Assembly: GCF_900091515.1 (NCBI RefSeq)
Contig: NZ_LT607410.1
Location: 5,766,001 to 5,830,000 of the forward strand
Length of the DNA stretch: 64,000 nucleotides
Direction: 5' to 3'
DNA from: Micromonospora purpureochromogenes
Lineage (GTDB): Bacteria; Actinomycetota; Actinomycetes; Mycobacteriales; Micromonosporaceae
Shown in pieces: positions 35,687 through 44,952 of this stretch. How positions within the stretch are numbered: position 1 is the stretch's first letter; the number at the start of each line of letters is the position of its first letter. Position numbers and translations under genes: made by a program. The notes below the pieces were generated by a model that was given only the letters and a program-made list of their open reading frames with translations, did not search any database and was not told the DNA's origin.

Positions 35687-37509
35687 ATGTCCGAGCGCTC
35701 CCCGCACCGTCGCGGTCCGCTGCCCGCGGTGGACATGCCCGCGCTGACGGACCCGGCGCGGCTGCGCTCGCTCGCCGAGACCGGCCTGGACGCCGAACCC
35801 GACGAGGCGTTCGACCGCTTCGCCCGGCTGGTGAGCGACCTGCTGGAGGTGCCGGTCGCGCTGGTGTCGCTGGTCACCGGCGAACGGCAGTTCTTCCCGG
35901 GCGCGGTCGGCCTGCCGGAGCCGTGGGCGGCCCGTCGGCAGACCCCGCTGAGCCACTCGTTCTGCCAGCACGTGGTGGACATCGAGATCCCGATGGTGCT
36001 GCCCGACGCCCGGCTCTATCCCCGGGTGTGGCACAACCTGGCCATCGCGGAGCTGGGCGTGGTCGCGTACGCGGGGATGCCGCTGACCGACCTGGACGGC
36101 CGGGTGCTCGGCTCGCTGTGCGCCATCGACAGCAAGCCCCGCGCGTGGACCGCCCACCAGCTGCGTACCCTGGCCGACCTCGCCGCCGCGTGCTCGTCGG
36201 AGCTGCGGCTGCGGATCGCGCTCGACGGCGCGGAGGAGGCCCGGCGGCGGGTCGAGGAGGCGCACGAGCGACTCAAGCTGCTCTCCGCGCTGAGCGAGAC
36301 CCTGACGGGCACCCTCGACGTGGCCACCGCGGTGGACCGGCTGACCGCGGCCGTGGTGCCGCTGCTGGCCGACTGGGCGCTGGTGACGCTGGTCGACCGG
36401 GCGGGCGCGCCACGCCGGGTCACCGCCCTGCACCGGGACCCGGAGTGGGCCGCCCAGGTCGGCCGCTTCGCCGAACTGATGACGACCGGCCTCGGCCCAC
36501 AGTCGATCACCCGTACGGTGCTGCGCACCGGCCAGCCCGTGCTGGGCAGCGCGGCCACCCTGGACGACGTCCGGCGGCCACCACCGACCCGGAGATGGTG
36601 TCGCTCGCCGAGCAGCTCGGCTTCGCGTCGCACCTGTCGGTGCCGGTGCCGGCGCCCGGGCGCGGTGCGGTGGTCGGCTGCGTGACGCTGATCAACGGCC
36701 CGGGGCGGCGGCCGTTCGACGACAGTGACCTGCACATCGCCCTGGAGATCGGCCGTCGGGCCGGCCAGGCGCTCGGCAACAGCTGGATGTACGACGAGCA
36801 GCGGCACGTGGCCGAGGTGCTCCAGCACAGCATGCTGCCGGTCCTGCCGGAGAGCCCCCGGGTCCAGCTGGCCGCCCGCTACCAGCCGGTGGCGGACCGG
36901 GTCGAGGTGGGCGGGGACTGGTACGACGCCTTCGTCCAGCCCGACGGCGACCTGGTCGTGGCGATCGGTGACGTCGCCGGCCACGACATCGAGGCCGCCG
37001 CGACCATGGGCCAGCTGCGCAACCTGGTCCGGGGCAACGCCTTCGGCCGGACCGACCCGGTGGACGAGCTGATGATCCGGCTGGACCGGGCCATCTCCGG
37101 GCTGCGCATCCCGGCCGCCGCCACGGCCACCCTGGCCCGGCTGCGTCCCCGCGCGGCCGGCGGCCTGACCGTGAGCTGGTGCAACGCCGGACACCCACCG
37201 CCGCTGCTGGTCGACGCCGAGGGCGTGGTCCGGGTCCTCGGCGGTCGACGGGAGCCGCTGCTGGGCTTCGCCCGGCCGATCCCCCGCAGCAGCCAGGAGA
37301 CCACCCTGGCGGTGGGGGACACCCTGCTGCTCTACACCGACGGGCTGATCGAGCGCCGGGACCGCTCCATCGACGAGGGGCTGGCCGAGCTGCTGAGCCG
37401 ACTCGCCGGCACCGGCCCGCTCCCCCTCGCCGACCTGTGCGACCTGCTGCTCGCCTCCTCAGACCGGCGCGAGGACGACGTCGCGCTGCTCGCCGTCCGG
37501 GCCCGCTGA
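35687..37509 (+). pseudogene. GAF-GAF-SpoIIE (PP2C) phosphatase, interrupted by a -1 frameshift
   Basis: One protein is split over two frames. The first frame (from ATG with AGG upstream) gives a GAF domain (about residues 20-175; SLCAIDSKPRAWTAHQLRTL), a short coiled coil and the start of a second GAF. It leaves homology after TLDDVR near 36574. The next frame continues with AATTDPEMVSLAEQLGFASHL, the rest of that GAF, and a SpoIIE-type PP2C domain (LQHSMLPVLPE, GGDWYDAF, GDVAGHD, CNAGHPPP, LLLYTDGLIE) to the stop. Restoring one G (CGG-CGG to CGG-GCGG) at 36573-36574 joins them. It may be a sequencing error in a G run or a true mutation. Such phosphatases act on anti-anti-sigma factors; none is adjacent. 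Confidence 0.85.
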
Positions 37510-37566
37510 GCGGGTCGCGACGTCCTCGACCGTCGCCGGTCGCCCGGGGAGTCCGGATTCGCGGGC

Positions 37567-37572
37567 TAGGCT
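37567..37572 (+). promoter_or_regulatory. -10 box TAGGCT for leaderless dehydrogenase gene
   Basis: TAGGCT is a close TANNNT match and is followed by exactly 7 nt and the GTG start. No ribosome binding site or good -35 is present. Confidence 0.5.
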
Positions 37573-37579
37573 GGGCCGG

Positions 37580-38755
37580 GTGAGCGCCCGTCCCCCGTAC
37601 CCCCGCACCGGCCGCCGTCGTGCGGCGCTGGCGGCGTCCTGCGCGGCGCTGCTGCTGGCCACCTCCGGGTGCAGCTTCGGCCCGCCGGAGCCGGACCCGG
37701 CCGGCGAGCCGCCCAACCTGCCCACCCCGTCCGCGTCGGCCAGCGCCGGCGGCGCCGGTCAGGAGGTGGTCGCCACGGTCCTGGCCAAGGGACTGCGGGT
37801 GCCGTGGGGCATCGCGTTCCTGCCGGACGGCGGCGCCCTGGTCACCGAGCGGGACAGTGGGCGGATCCTCAAGGTCGGCCCGGAGTCCGGAACGGAGGGG
37901 CTGCGGGTCGCGCCGGTGCAGACCGTGCCGGACGTGGCGGCCGGCGGCGAGGCGGGGCTGCTCGGCATCGCGGTCTCCCCCGCGTACGCCAAGGACGAGA
38001 CCGTCTTCGTCTACTACACCACCGAGCGGGACAACCGGGTCGCCCGGCTGAAGCTCGGCGGCACGCCGACGCCGATCCTCACCGGCATCCCGAAGGCGGG
38101 CAACCACGACGGCGGCGGGCTGGCCTTCGGCCCGGACGGGCAGCTCTACGTGAGCACCGGTGACGCCGGTAACCGGAACTTCGCGCAGGACCGGAAGAGC
38201 CTCGGCGGCAAGATCCTGCGGATCACCGCCGACGGCAGACCGGCGCCCGGCAACCCGTTCCCCGACTCGCCGGTGTGGTCGCTGGGGCACCGCAACGTGC
38301 AGGGCATGGCCTGGGACGCGGGCAAGCGGATGTACGCCACCGAGTTCGGCCAGAACACCTGGGACGAGATCAACCGGATCGACAAGGGCGCCAACCACGG
38401 CTGGCCCACCGTCGAGGGGCAGGCCGCCGACAAGCGGTACGCCGACCCGATCGTGCAGTGGCGCACCGCGGAGGCATCCTGCTCGGGGCTGGCCGCGACG
38501 GGCCGGCTGCTGGTCACCGCCTGCCTGCGCGGCGAGCGGCTGTGGCTGGTCGAGCTGACCGACACCGGCACCGTGCTCGGGCAGCCCCGCCAGCTGCTGG
38601 CCGGCCGGTACGGTCGGCTGCGGGCGGTGGCCGCCGCCCCGGACGGCTCGCTCTGGGTCTCCACGTCCAACCACGACGGGCGGGGCGAGCCGGCGCCGGA
38701 GGACGACCGGCTGCTGCGGCTGGTCTTCGCCGACGGTGGCGCCGGGCGCAGCTGA
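37580..38755 (+). CDS. glucose/sorbosone (PQQ-type) dehydrogenase lipoprotein, LppZ-like
   Basis: The 391-residue protein is exported and lipidated: a basic start and hydrophobic core end in the lipobox LATSGC with Cys31. A Pro/Ser/Ala-rich linker leads into a six-bladed beta-propeller of the glucose/sorbosone dehydrogenase family ([64 protein letters not shown]). Some members use PQQ to oxidise sugars, but many actinobacterial ones have no proven activity. Its place between the ilv and gat clusters matches lppZ of M. tuberculosis. It would act on the outer face of the membrane. Confidence 0.88.
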   Translation: MSARPPYPRTGRRRAALAASCAALLLATSGCSFGPPEPDPAGEPPNLPTPSASASAGGAGQEVVATVLAKGLRVPWGIAFLPDGGALVTERDSGRILKVGPESGTEGLRVAPVQTVPDVAAGGEAGLLGIAVSPAYAKDETVFVYYTTERDNRVARLKLGGTPTPILTGIPKAGNHDGGGLAFGPDGQLYVSTGDAGNRNFAQDRKSLGGKILRITADGRPAPGNPFPDSPVWSLGHRNVQGMAWDAGKRMYATEFGQNTWDEINRIDKGANHGWPTVEGQAADKRYADPIVQWRTAEASCSGLAATGRLLVTACLRGERLWLVELTDTGTVLGQPRQLLAGRYGRLRAVAAAPDGSLWVSTSNHDGRGEPAPEDDRLLRLVFADGGAGRS

Positions 38756-38878
38756 GCACCGGCCGAACGGCTGTCACGAGCCGCCGGGAGGCGCGACACA
38801 CCGGGAGTTTCAGCGCGGAACGCGCCGCCGTCCGTGGGGTTTGCCAAGATCCATCATTGGGCAGGTGAGAATCTCAGC

Positions 38879-40456
38879 ATGGACGGTGGGGAGAACGAGC
38901 AGCGCGGGCTTGGGGACGAGGACACTCCCCCGGCCCGGCGTGAGCGACGCTGGCGGCCCGGGCGGGACCGGGCCGGCCGGGCGGGCCGGTCGGGATGGGC
39001 CCGGCGGGTGGGCGTGGTGCTCGCCGTCCTGACGGTCGCGCTGGCCGGGGCAGTGATCGGGGTGCTGGCCGGCGGCCGGGTGAACACCGACATCGGCCCG
39101 TTCCGGGCCAACCTCACCCTCGCCCCGGCGGTCAAGGGCAGCACCACTGTCGACGTCCCGCCGCTGGGCGCGCTCCAACTCGACAGCCACGACGGGCCGA
39201 CCCACCTGACCGTCCGGCTGGGCGCGCTGGACCAGCGCAAGACCGAGGCGCTGATCGACGACCCGGCCAGCATCAACCGGGCCAGCCTGTCGGCGGTCGA
39301 GGACGTCCGCGACGGCGTGATGCGGCTCGGGCTGCGTACCGCCGGGTCGGCCGTGCTGGCCACGCTGCTGCTGGCCGGGCTGATCTTCCGGGACGTCCGC
39401 CGCACCGCCTGGTCCACCGGGCTCGCGCTGGCGGCCACCGCCGGCAGCCTGGGGCTCGCCGCGGGCACCCTGCGCCCCCAGGCGATCGAGGAGCCACGGT
39501 ACGAGGGGCTGCTGGTCAACGCCCCGGCGATCGTCGGCGACGCCCGCCGCATCGCCAACGACTACTCGCGCTACGCCGAGCAGTTGCAACGCATCGTCGG
39601 CAACGTCAGCCAGCTCTACACCACGGTCTCGGCGCTGCCGGTGTACGAGCCGGCGCCCGGCACCACCCGGGTGCTGCACGTCTCCGACATGCACCTCAAC
39701 CCGACCGGCTGGCAGCTGATCCGCACGGTGGTGGAGCAGTTCGACATCGACGTGGTGATCGACACCGGCGACATCACCGACTGGGGCAGCGAGCCGGAGG
39801 CCTCCTTCGTGGGCTCGATCGGCCTGCTCAAGAAGCCGTACGTCTACATCCGGGGCAACCACGACTCCTCGCGGACCGCCGCGGCGGTGGCCCGGCAACC
39901 GAACGCGATCGTGCTCAACAACTCGACCACCACGGTCGCCGGGCTGACCATCGCCGGGATCGGCGACCCCCGGTTCACCCCCGACAAGGAGACCTCGCCG
40001 GCCGGCAGCGGCCTGACCAAGCAGGTTGCCGAGCAGGTGATCGGGGCCGGTGAGCAGCTCGCCGCCACCGTGCAGCGGTCACCCCGACCGGTCAACATCG
40101 CGCTGCTGCACGACCCGGCCTCGGCCGGCCCGCTCTCCGGCACCTGCCCCCTGGTGCTCGCCGGGCACACCCACGCCCGGCAGGTGTCCAAGCTGCCGCA
40201 GCAGCTCGGCAAGCAGTCCACCCAGTTGATGGTGGAGGGCTCCACCGGCGGGGCCGGGCTGCGCGGTCTGGAGGGCGAGAAGCCGACCCCGCTGTCGATG
40301 ACCGTGCTCTACTTCGACCAGCGGAAACTGCTCCAGGCCTACGACGACATCACGGTCGGCGGCACCGGGCAGGCGCAGGTCAACCTGGAACGCCACGTGG
40401 TCAAGGAGCCGGCGCAGGGCGCCCCGGTCCCCGTCACCCCCACCCCGACCCGCTGA
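38879..40456 (+). CDS. membrane metallophosphoesterase
   Basis: The 525-residue protein has a basic N-terminus, one membrane helix (about 40-62), an extracytoplasmic loop, two more helices (about 160-175 and 182-200) and a C-terminal calcineurin-like phosphoesterase domain. All metal-site motifs are present in order: HVSDMHL, DTGDITD, RGNHDS, an isolated His in LLHDP, and AGHTH. Such enzymes hydrolyse phosphomono- or diesters; the substrate is unknown. The ATG was chosen because AGGTGAG lies about 10 nt upstream; an in-frame ATG 45 bp earlier has none. It is followed by a 0.5-kb gene-free stretch. Confidence 0.88.
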   Translation: MDGGENEQRGLGDEDTPPARRERRWRPGRDRAGRAGRSGWARRVGVVLAVLTVALAGAVIGVLAGGRVNTDIGPFRANLTLAPAVKGSTTVDVPPLGALQLDSHDGPTHLTVRLGALDQRKTEALIDDPASINRASLSAVEDVRDGVMRLGLRTAGSAVLATLLLAGLIFRDVRRTAWSTGLALAATAGSLGLAAGTLRPQAIEEPRYEGLLVNAPAIVGDARRIANDYSRYAEQLQRIVGNVSQLYTTVSALPVYEPAPGTTRVLHVSDMHLNPTGWQLIRTVVEQFDIDVVIDTGDITDWGSEPEASFVGSIGLLKKPYVYIRGNHDSSRTAAAVARQPNAIVLNNSTTTVAGLTIAGIGDPRFTPDKETSPAGSGLTKQVAEQVIGAGEQLAATVQRSPRPVNIALLHDPASAGPLSGTCPLVLAGHTHARQVSKLPQQLGKQSTQLMVEGSTGGAGLRGLEGEKPTPLSMTVLYFDQRKLLQAYDDITVGGTGQAQVNLERHVVKEPAQGAPVPVTPTPTR

Positions 40457-40556
40457 CGGCCCCGGCCGCGCCATCGGACGGCAGCGAGCCGCACGGCCGG
40501 CTCGTGCTCGGCAGCGGCCCACGGCCGAGCGCCGGCTGCCGAGCCGACGCCGGACC

Positions 40557-40592
40557 GGCTTCGGCTTCGGCTTCGGCTTCGGCTTCGGCTTC
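40557..40592. repeat. hexanucleotide tandem repeat (GGCTTC)x6
   Basis: Six exact copies of GGCTTC follow one another and end in GGGG. It is intergenic, so copy-number changes would not affect a protein. Confidence 0.95.
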
Positions 40593-40647
40593 GGGGATCG
40601 TCACCCGGCGCAAGCTTCTCTCCATCACCGGCACCCCGACTCGCGCG

Positions 40648-40761
40648 CTTTGCTCTGCTGCCGCGGAGGCAACAGTCACCCAAGGTAACCGAGCACCTGG
40701 AGATCGTGGTCGGGGACGCCCTGGTCAATAGCGGTGTTGCTGCGAGGGCAGCAGAGCAAAG
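40648..40761. repeat. long imperfect inverted repeat, possible structured RNA or dispersed element
   Basis: CTTTGCTCTGCTGCC (40648-40662) is the exact complement of GGCAGCAGAGCAAAG (40747-40761). After a symmetrical 6-base internal loop, GCAACA (40669-40674) pairs with TGTTGC (40735-40740). Some 60 bases form the apical part. No terminator T run follows. It could be a non-coding RNA, a transcription end structure or a copy of a dispersed repeat. Confidence 0.6.
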
Positions 40762-40960
40762 GGGCAATTGCAGGTCCACGGACCCACGCCAACCGTCACC
40801 CTCCGCGATCCTCACGCCGGGTGATTGGCAGGTGGCTCCGAAACGGCCCGACGGGGGCCGGCAACGATCGGCCGGTGCCCCGGCCCGAACCGGGCCGGTC
40901 CCGCCGCCGCCACCGCAGATGGCGGCGGGGCGGGCTCGGCTCAGGCTTCGCGCCCCTGGC

Positions 40961-43318
40961 TCAGCGCAGGGACAGCGCGGCCAGGGCGGCGTTGACGATG
41001 CTGCCGGGCAGCAGGTCGTGCAGCTCGTACAGCTCGCGGACGCTGCCGGACTGGCCGAACTCGTCCACCCCGAGCGGCACCGCCGGCACGCCGAGCGCCG
41101 AGCCCAGCCAGGCCATCGCGTGCGAGGCGGCGTCGTGCACGGTCACCACCGGGGCCCGGTCGCCGAACGCCGCCCGCAGCGCGCCGGGCACGCTCGGCAC
41201 GGTCGCGGTCCGTACACCCTGGCGCAGGGTCCGCTGCCAGGCCCGGTAGAGCCGGTCCAGCGAGGTCACGTCCACCACGTGCGCGGCGATGCCCTCCTCC
41301 GCCAGCTCCGCAGCCGCCGCGAGCACCTCCGGCAGCACCGCGCCGGAGCCGGCCAGGGTGACCACCGGGGCGTCCGCCAGCTGCGGGTACGCCTGGTGCG
41401 CGTCGACCAGCCGGTACGCCCCGGCGACCACCTGCCGCCGCAGCACCGCGTCGGAGATCCGGGCCCGGGCCGCCTCGAACGGCGCCTGGTCGATCGGCCG
41501 GGTGCTCAGCCGGAAGTAGTACGCCCCGTCCTCGGCCGGCGCGGCGGTGGCCGCCGGCGTCGACCCGCCGGCCATCTGCCCGAGCGCGTCGCAGAGCAGC
41601 CAGTCCAGGCTGGCCGCGTACGCCGGCTCGAGGAAGGTGACGCCGGGCAGTTCCAGACCGACGGAGGCGGTGATGGTCGACTGGTGGGCGCCGCCCTCGG
41701 GAGCGAGGGTGATGCCCGACGGGGTGCCGGCAACCACGAACCGGGAGCCCGAGTAGGTGCCGTAGAGGAAGGCGTCCAGGCCGCGCAGCACGAACGGGTC
41801 GTAGACGGTGCCGATCGGCAGCAGCGGCTGCCCCGACAGGTCCCACGACAGGCCGAGCTGCCCGAGCAGCAGGAACAGGTTCATCTCCGAGATGCCCAGC
41901 TCGATGTGCTGGCCGGCGGGGCTCTCCGTCCAGCGCAGCATCCGGTCCTCGGTCCACGAACGCTGCTCGGTGGGGGCGAAGACGCCGGTCTTGTTGATGA
42001 ACCCGGCGAGGTTGGTGGAGGTGGCCACGTCCGGCGCGGTGGTCACCAGGTACGGCGCGACGGCGGGGTCCCGGGCCAGGTCGACCAGCACCCGGCCGAA
42101 GACCTCCTGGGTGGAGACGGGCTTGTTGGCGCGTACCCGGGTGGTCTCCGGGACGGTGACCCCCAGCGACCGCTCGCGGGGCGCGCGGGACAGCGCCTCC
42201 CGGCGCTCGCCGGCCCGGATGCCGGCGTGCGACGCCGGGTCCAGGCGGTCCCACTCGGTCTCCGCGGTCAGACCGTTGGCGGCGCGCAACGCGTCGACCT
42301 GCTCGGTGCTGAGCAGCGCGGAGTGGTTGCGCGGGTTGCCGGCGATCGGCAGCCCCCACCCCTTGACGGTGTACGCGAAGACCACGCTGGGCCGGTCGGT
42401 CACCGCGTCGCACTGCGCGTACGCGTCGAGCATGGCTTCCAGGTCGTGCCCGCCCAGGTCGGTCACCAGCGGGCCCAGCTCGTCGTCTCCGATGTCCGCG
42501 ACGAAGGCGCCCACCTCGGCCGGCGCGCCGTCGAGGAACTGCTTGCGCAGGGCCGGCCCGGCCAGCCCGAACAGCGACTGGTACTGCTCGTTGGGCATCA
42601 GGTCGATCCAGTCGCGCAGCGCCTCGCCGCCCGGCCGGGCGTACGCCTCGGCGAGCTTGCGGCCGTACTTGACCTCCACGACGTGCCAGCCGGCGGCCTC
42701 GAACTGGCCCCGCCACTGGTTGATCCGGATGCCGGGGACGACCCGGTCGAGCGACTGGCGGTTGAAGTCGACCAGCCACATCACGTTGCCCAGCCCGGTG
42801 GTGGCCGGGTCGGCGACGGCCTCCCAGATGTTCCCCTCGTCCAGCTCGGCGTCGCCGATCAGGGCGACGAACCGGGAGTGCGGACGCGCCCCGAAGTGCG
42901 CGTCGACGTAGCGGCGGGTGACCGCGGCGAAGAGCGGCGCGGCGGCGCCGAGCCCGACGGAGCCGGTGGAGAAGTCCACCTCGTCCGGGTCCTTGGTGCG
43001 CGACGGGTACGACTGGAGCCCGCCCCGCGCCCGCAGCTTCGGCAGGTACGACCGGTCCAGGTTGCCCAGCAGGTACTGGATGGCGTGGAACACCGGCGAG
43101 GCGTGCGGCTTGACCGCGACCCGGTCCTCGGCGTCGAGGTGGGCGAACCAGAGCGCGGTCATCGCGGTGACCAGCGAGGCGCTGGAGGCCTGGTGGCCGC
43201 CGACCTTCACCCCGTCGCCGTTGTCCCGGTCGTGGTTGGCCGCGTCCACGATCCGGGTGGCGAGCCAGAGCACCCGCCGCTGGATCTCGTCGAGGACGTC
43301 GAGGTCGTGCTGGTTCAC
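40961..43318 (-). CDS. AceE/transketolase-like thiamine diphosphate enzyme
   Basis: The 785-residue protein resembles the homodimeric pyruvate dehydrogenase E1 (AceE) and transketolase. The ThDP/Mg motif reads GDAELDEGN...DFNRQ near residue 155-190, a central pyrimidine-binding domain contains HIELGISEMN (catalytic Glu), and a C-terminal transketolase domain follows (VVTLAGSGAVLPEV). At 785 residues it is shorter than classical AceE of about 890-930. No E2 or E3 gene is adjacent, so the reaction (pyruvate oxidation or a ketol transfer) is open. The GTG start has GGAG 5 nt upstream. It stands upstream of gatB on the same strand but beyond a hairpin. Confidence 0.85.
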   Translation of the reverse strand: MNQHDLDVLDEIQRRVLWLATRIVDAANHDRDNGDGVKVGGHQASSASLVTAMTALWFAHLDAEDRVAVKPHASPVFHAIQYLLGNLDRSYLPKLRARGGLQSYPSRTKDPDEVDFSTGSVGLGAAAPLFAAVTRRYVDAHFGARPHSRFVALIGDAELDEGNIWEAVADPATTGLGNVMWLVDFNRQSLDRVVPGIRINQWRGQFEAAGWHVVEVKYGRKLAEAYARPGGEALRDWIDLMPNEQYQSLFGLAGPALRKQFLDGAPAEVGAFVADIGDDELGPLVTDLGGHDLEAMLDAYAQCDAVTDRPSVVFAYTVKGWGLPIAGNPRNHSALLSTEQVDALRAANGLTAETEWDRLDPASHAGIRAGERREALSRAPRERSLGVTVPETTRVRANKPVSTQEVFGRVLVDLARDPAVAPYLVTTAPDVATSTNLAGFINKTGVFAPTEQRSWTEDRMLRWTESPAGQHIELGISEMNLFLLLGQLGLSWDLSGQPLLPIGTVYDPFVLRGLDAFLYGTYSGSRFVVAGTPSGITLAPEGGAHQSTITASVGLELPGVTFLEPAYAASLDWLLCDALGQMAGGSTPAATAAPAEDGAYYFRLSTRPIDQAPFEAARARISDAVLRRQVVAGAYRLVDAHQAYPQLADAPVVTLAGSGAVLPEVLAAAAELAEEGIAAHVVDVTSLDRLYRAWQRTLRQGVRTATVPSVPGALRAAFGDRAPVVTVHDAASHAMAWLGSALGVPAVPLGVDEFGQSGSVRELYELHDLLPGSIVNAALAALSLR

Positions 43319-43394
43319 GGTGACTCCATCCGGGCGTCGCCGTTGACGCCCTCGCGAGGGGTGACGCGGATCGCGCGTACTCGGGGGAAGCGGG

Positions 43395-43427
43395 GAAGGC
43401 CGCCGCCGGGTTGCGACGGCGGCCTTC
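43395..43427. terminator. hairpin between gatB 3' end and AceE-like gene
   Basis: GAAGGCCGCCG and CGGCGGCCTTC form a perfect 11-bp stem with an 11-nt loop, 12 bp beyond the gatB stop. It probably terminates gatCAB transcription. Confidence 0.65.
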
Positions 43428-43439
43428 GACGTGTCGGGC

Positions 43440-44939
43440 TCAGCCCTGGGCGCCCAGGCGCTCCAGGATCAGCTCGCGGACGGTCTTGGCGTCGGCCTGG
43501 CCGCGGGTGGTCTTCATGACCGCGCCGACCAGCGCGCCGGCCGCGGCGACCTTGCCGCTGCGGATCTTGTCCGCGACCTCCGGGTTGGCGGCGATGGCCT
43601 CGTCCACGGCGGCGGTGAGCGCGCCGGTGTCGGAGACGACCTCCAGGTTCCGGTTGGCCATGATCTCGGTCGGCGAGCCCTCGCCGGCCACCACGCCCTC
43701 CAGGACGGTACGGGCCAGCTTGTCGTTGAGCCTGCCCGCGTCGACCAGGCCCTGGAGCTCGGCGACCTGCGCCGGGGTGGCGCCGACGTCGGCCAGCTCG
43801 ATGCCGGCCTCGTTGGCCCGCCGGGACAGCTCACCCAGCCACCACTTGCGGGCGGCGGCCGGAGTCGCGCCGGCGGCGATGGTGGCCTCGATCAGCTCCA
43901 CCGCGCCGGCGTTGAGCACCGACTGCATGTCCAGGTCGGACAGGCCCCACACCTGCTGCAGCCGGCGTCGGTGCAGCCGGGGCAGCTCCGGCAGGGCGGC
44001 CTTCAGCTCGGCCACCCAGGCGGTGTCCGGGGCGAGCGGCACCAGGTCCGGCTCCGGGAAGTACCGGTAGTCGGTGGCGGTCTCCTTGGACCGGCCCGGC
44101 GTGGTGTCGCCGGTGTCCTCGTGGAAGTGCCGGGTCTCCTGGGTGATCTTCCCGCCGGCGTCGAGCACGGCGGCCTGCCGCAGCATCTCCGAGCGGACCG
44201 CCCGCTCCACCGAGCGCAGCGAGTTGACGTTCTTGGTCTCGGTGCGGGTGCCCCACTCCTCGCCGGGCAGGTTGAGGGAGGTGTTCACGTCGCAGCGCAG
44301 CGAGCCCTCCTCCATCCGCACGTCGGAGACGCCCAGCGAGCGGAGCACGTCGCGCAGCTCGGTGACGTACGCCCGGGCCACGTCCGGCGCCAGCGCGCCG
44401 GTGCCCGGGACCGGCCTGGTGACGATCTCCACCAGCGGGATGCCGGCGCGGTTGTAGTCGACCAGCGACTCGGTCGCGCCGTGGATGCGGCCGGTGGCGC
44501 CACCGACGTGCAGCGTCTTGCCGGTGTCCTCCTCCAGGTGCACCCGCTCGATGCCGATCCGCACCAGCTCGCCGCCGATCTCGACGTCCAGGTAGCCGTC
44601 GAAGCACAGCGGCTCGTCGTACTGGCTGATCTGGAAGTCCTTCGGCATGTCCGGGTAGAAGTAGTTCTTCCGGGCGAACCGGCACCACTCGGCGATGGAG
44701 CAGTTCAGCGCCAGACCGATCCGGATGGTCGCCTCGATGGCCGCCTTGTTGGCCACCGGCAGCGAGCCGGGCAGGCCCAGGCAGACCGGGCAGACCCGGG
44801 TGTTCGGCTCGCCGCCGAAGTCGGTCGGGCAGCCGCAGAACATCTTGGTGTTCGTGCCCAGCTCGACGTGGGTCTCCAGGCCGATCACCGGTTCGTAGCG
44901 CGCGACGACCTCGTCGTACGCGGGCAGTGTCGTGGTCAT
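43440..44939 (-). CDS. gatB: Asp/Glu-tRNA amidotransferase subunit B
   Basis: GatB binds misacylated Glu-tRNAGln or Asp-tRNAAsn and, with GatA and GatC, converts it to Gln-tRNA or Asn-tRNA. The 499-residue protein has the N-terminal GLETHVEL motif, zinc-type cysteines in MFCGCP and [13 protein letters not shown], and a C-terminal YqeY-like tRNA-binding domain ending [10 protein letters not shown]. The ATG is 13 bp after gatA and ends the gatC-gatA-gatB operon. Confidence 0.97.
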   Translation of the reverse strand: MTTTLPAYDEVVARYEPVIGLETHVELGTNTKMFCGCPTDFGGEPNTRVCPVCLGLPGSLPVANKAAIEATIRIGLALNCSIAEWCRFARKNYFYPDMPKDFQISQYDEPLCFDGYLDVEIGGELVRIGIERVHLEEDTGKTLHVGGATGRIHGATESLVDYNRAGIPLVEIVTRPVPGTGALAPDVARAYVTELRDVLRSLGVSDVRMEEGSLRCDVNTSLNLPGEEWGTRTETKNVNSLRSVERAVRSEMLRQAAVLDAGGKITQETRHFHEDTGDTTPGRSKETATDYRYFPEPDLVPLAPDTAWVAELKAALPELPRLHRRRLQQVWGLSDLDMQSVLNAGAVELIEATIAAGATPAAARKWWLGELSRRANEAGIELADVGATPAQVAELQGLVDAGRLNDKLARTVLEGVVAGEGSPTEIMANRNLEVVSDTGALTAAVDEAIAANPEVADKIRSGKVAAAGALVGAVMKTTRGQADAKTVRELILERLGAQG

Positions 44940-44952
44940 CTGAGCTCCTGCC

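Larger units (their letters stand above)
40457..40960. other. gene-free region with tandem repeat and long hairpin
   Basis: This 504-bp segment between a phosphoesterase gene (+) and an AceE-like gene (-) has no open frame with coding bias in either direction. It holds a 36-bp hexanucleotide tandem repeat and a 114-bp imperfect inverted repeat, which are listed separately. The base composition inside the inverted repeat is lower in GC than the flanks. Confidence 0.65.

Noticed and set aside
36560..36600. Programmed -1 frameshifting in the SpoIIE phosphatase gene
   Set aside because: No slippery heptamer or strong downstream pseudoknot is visible; a missing G explains it more simply.
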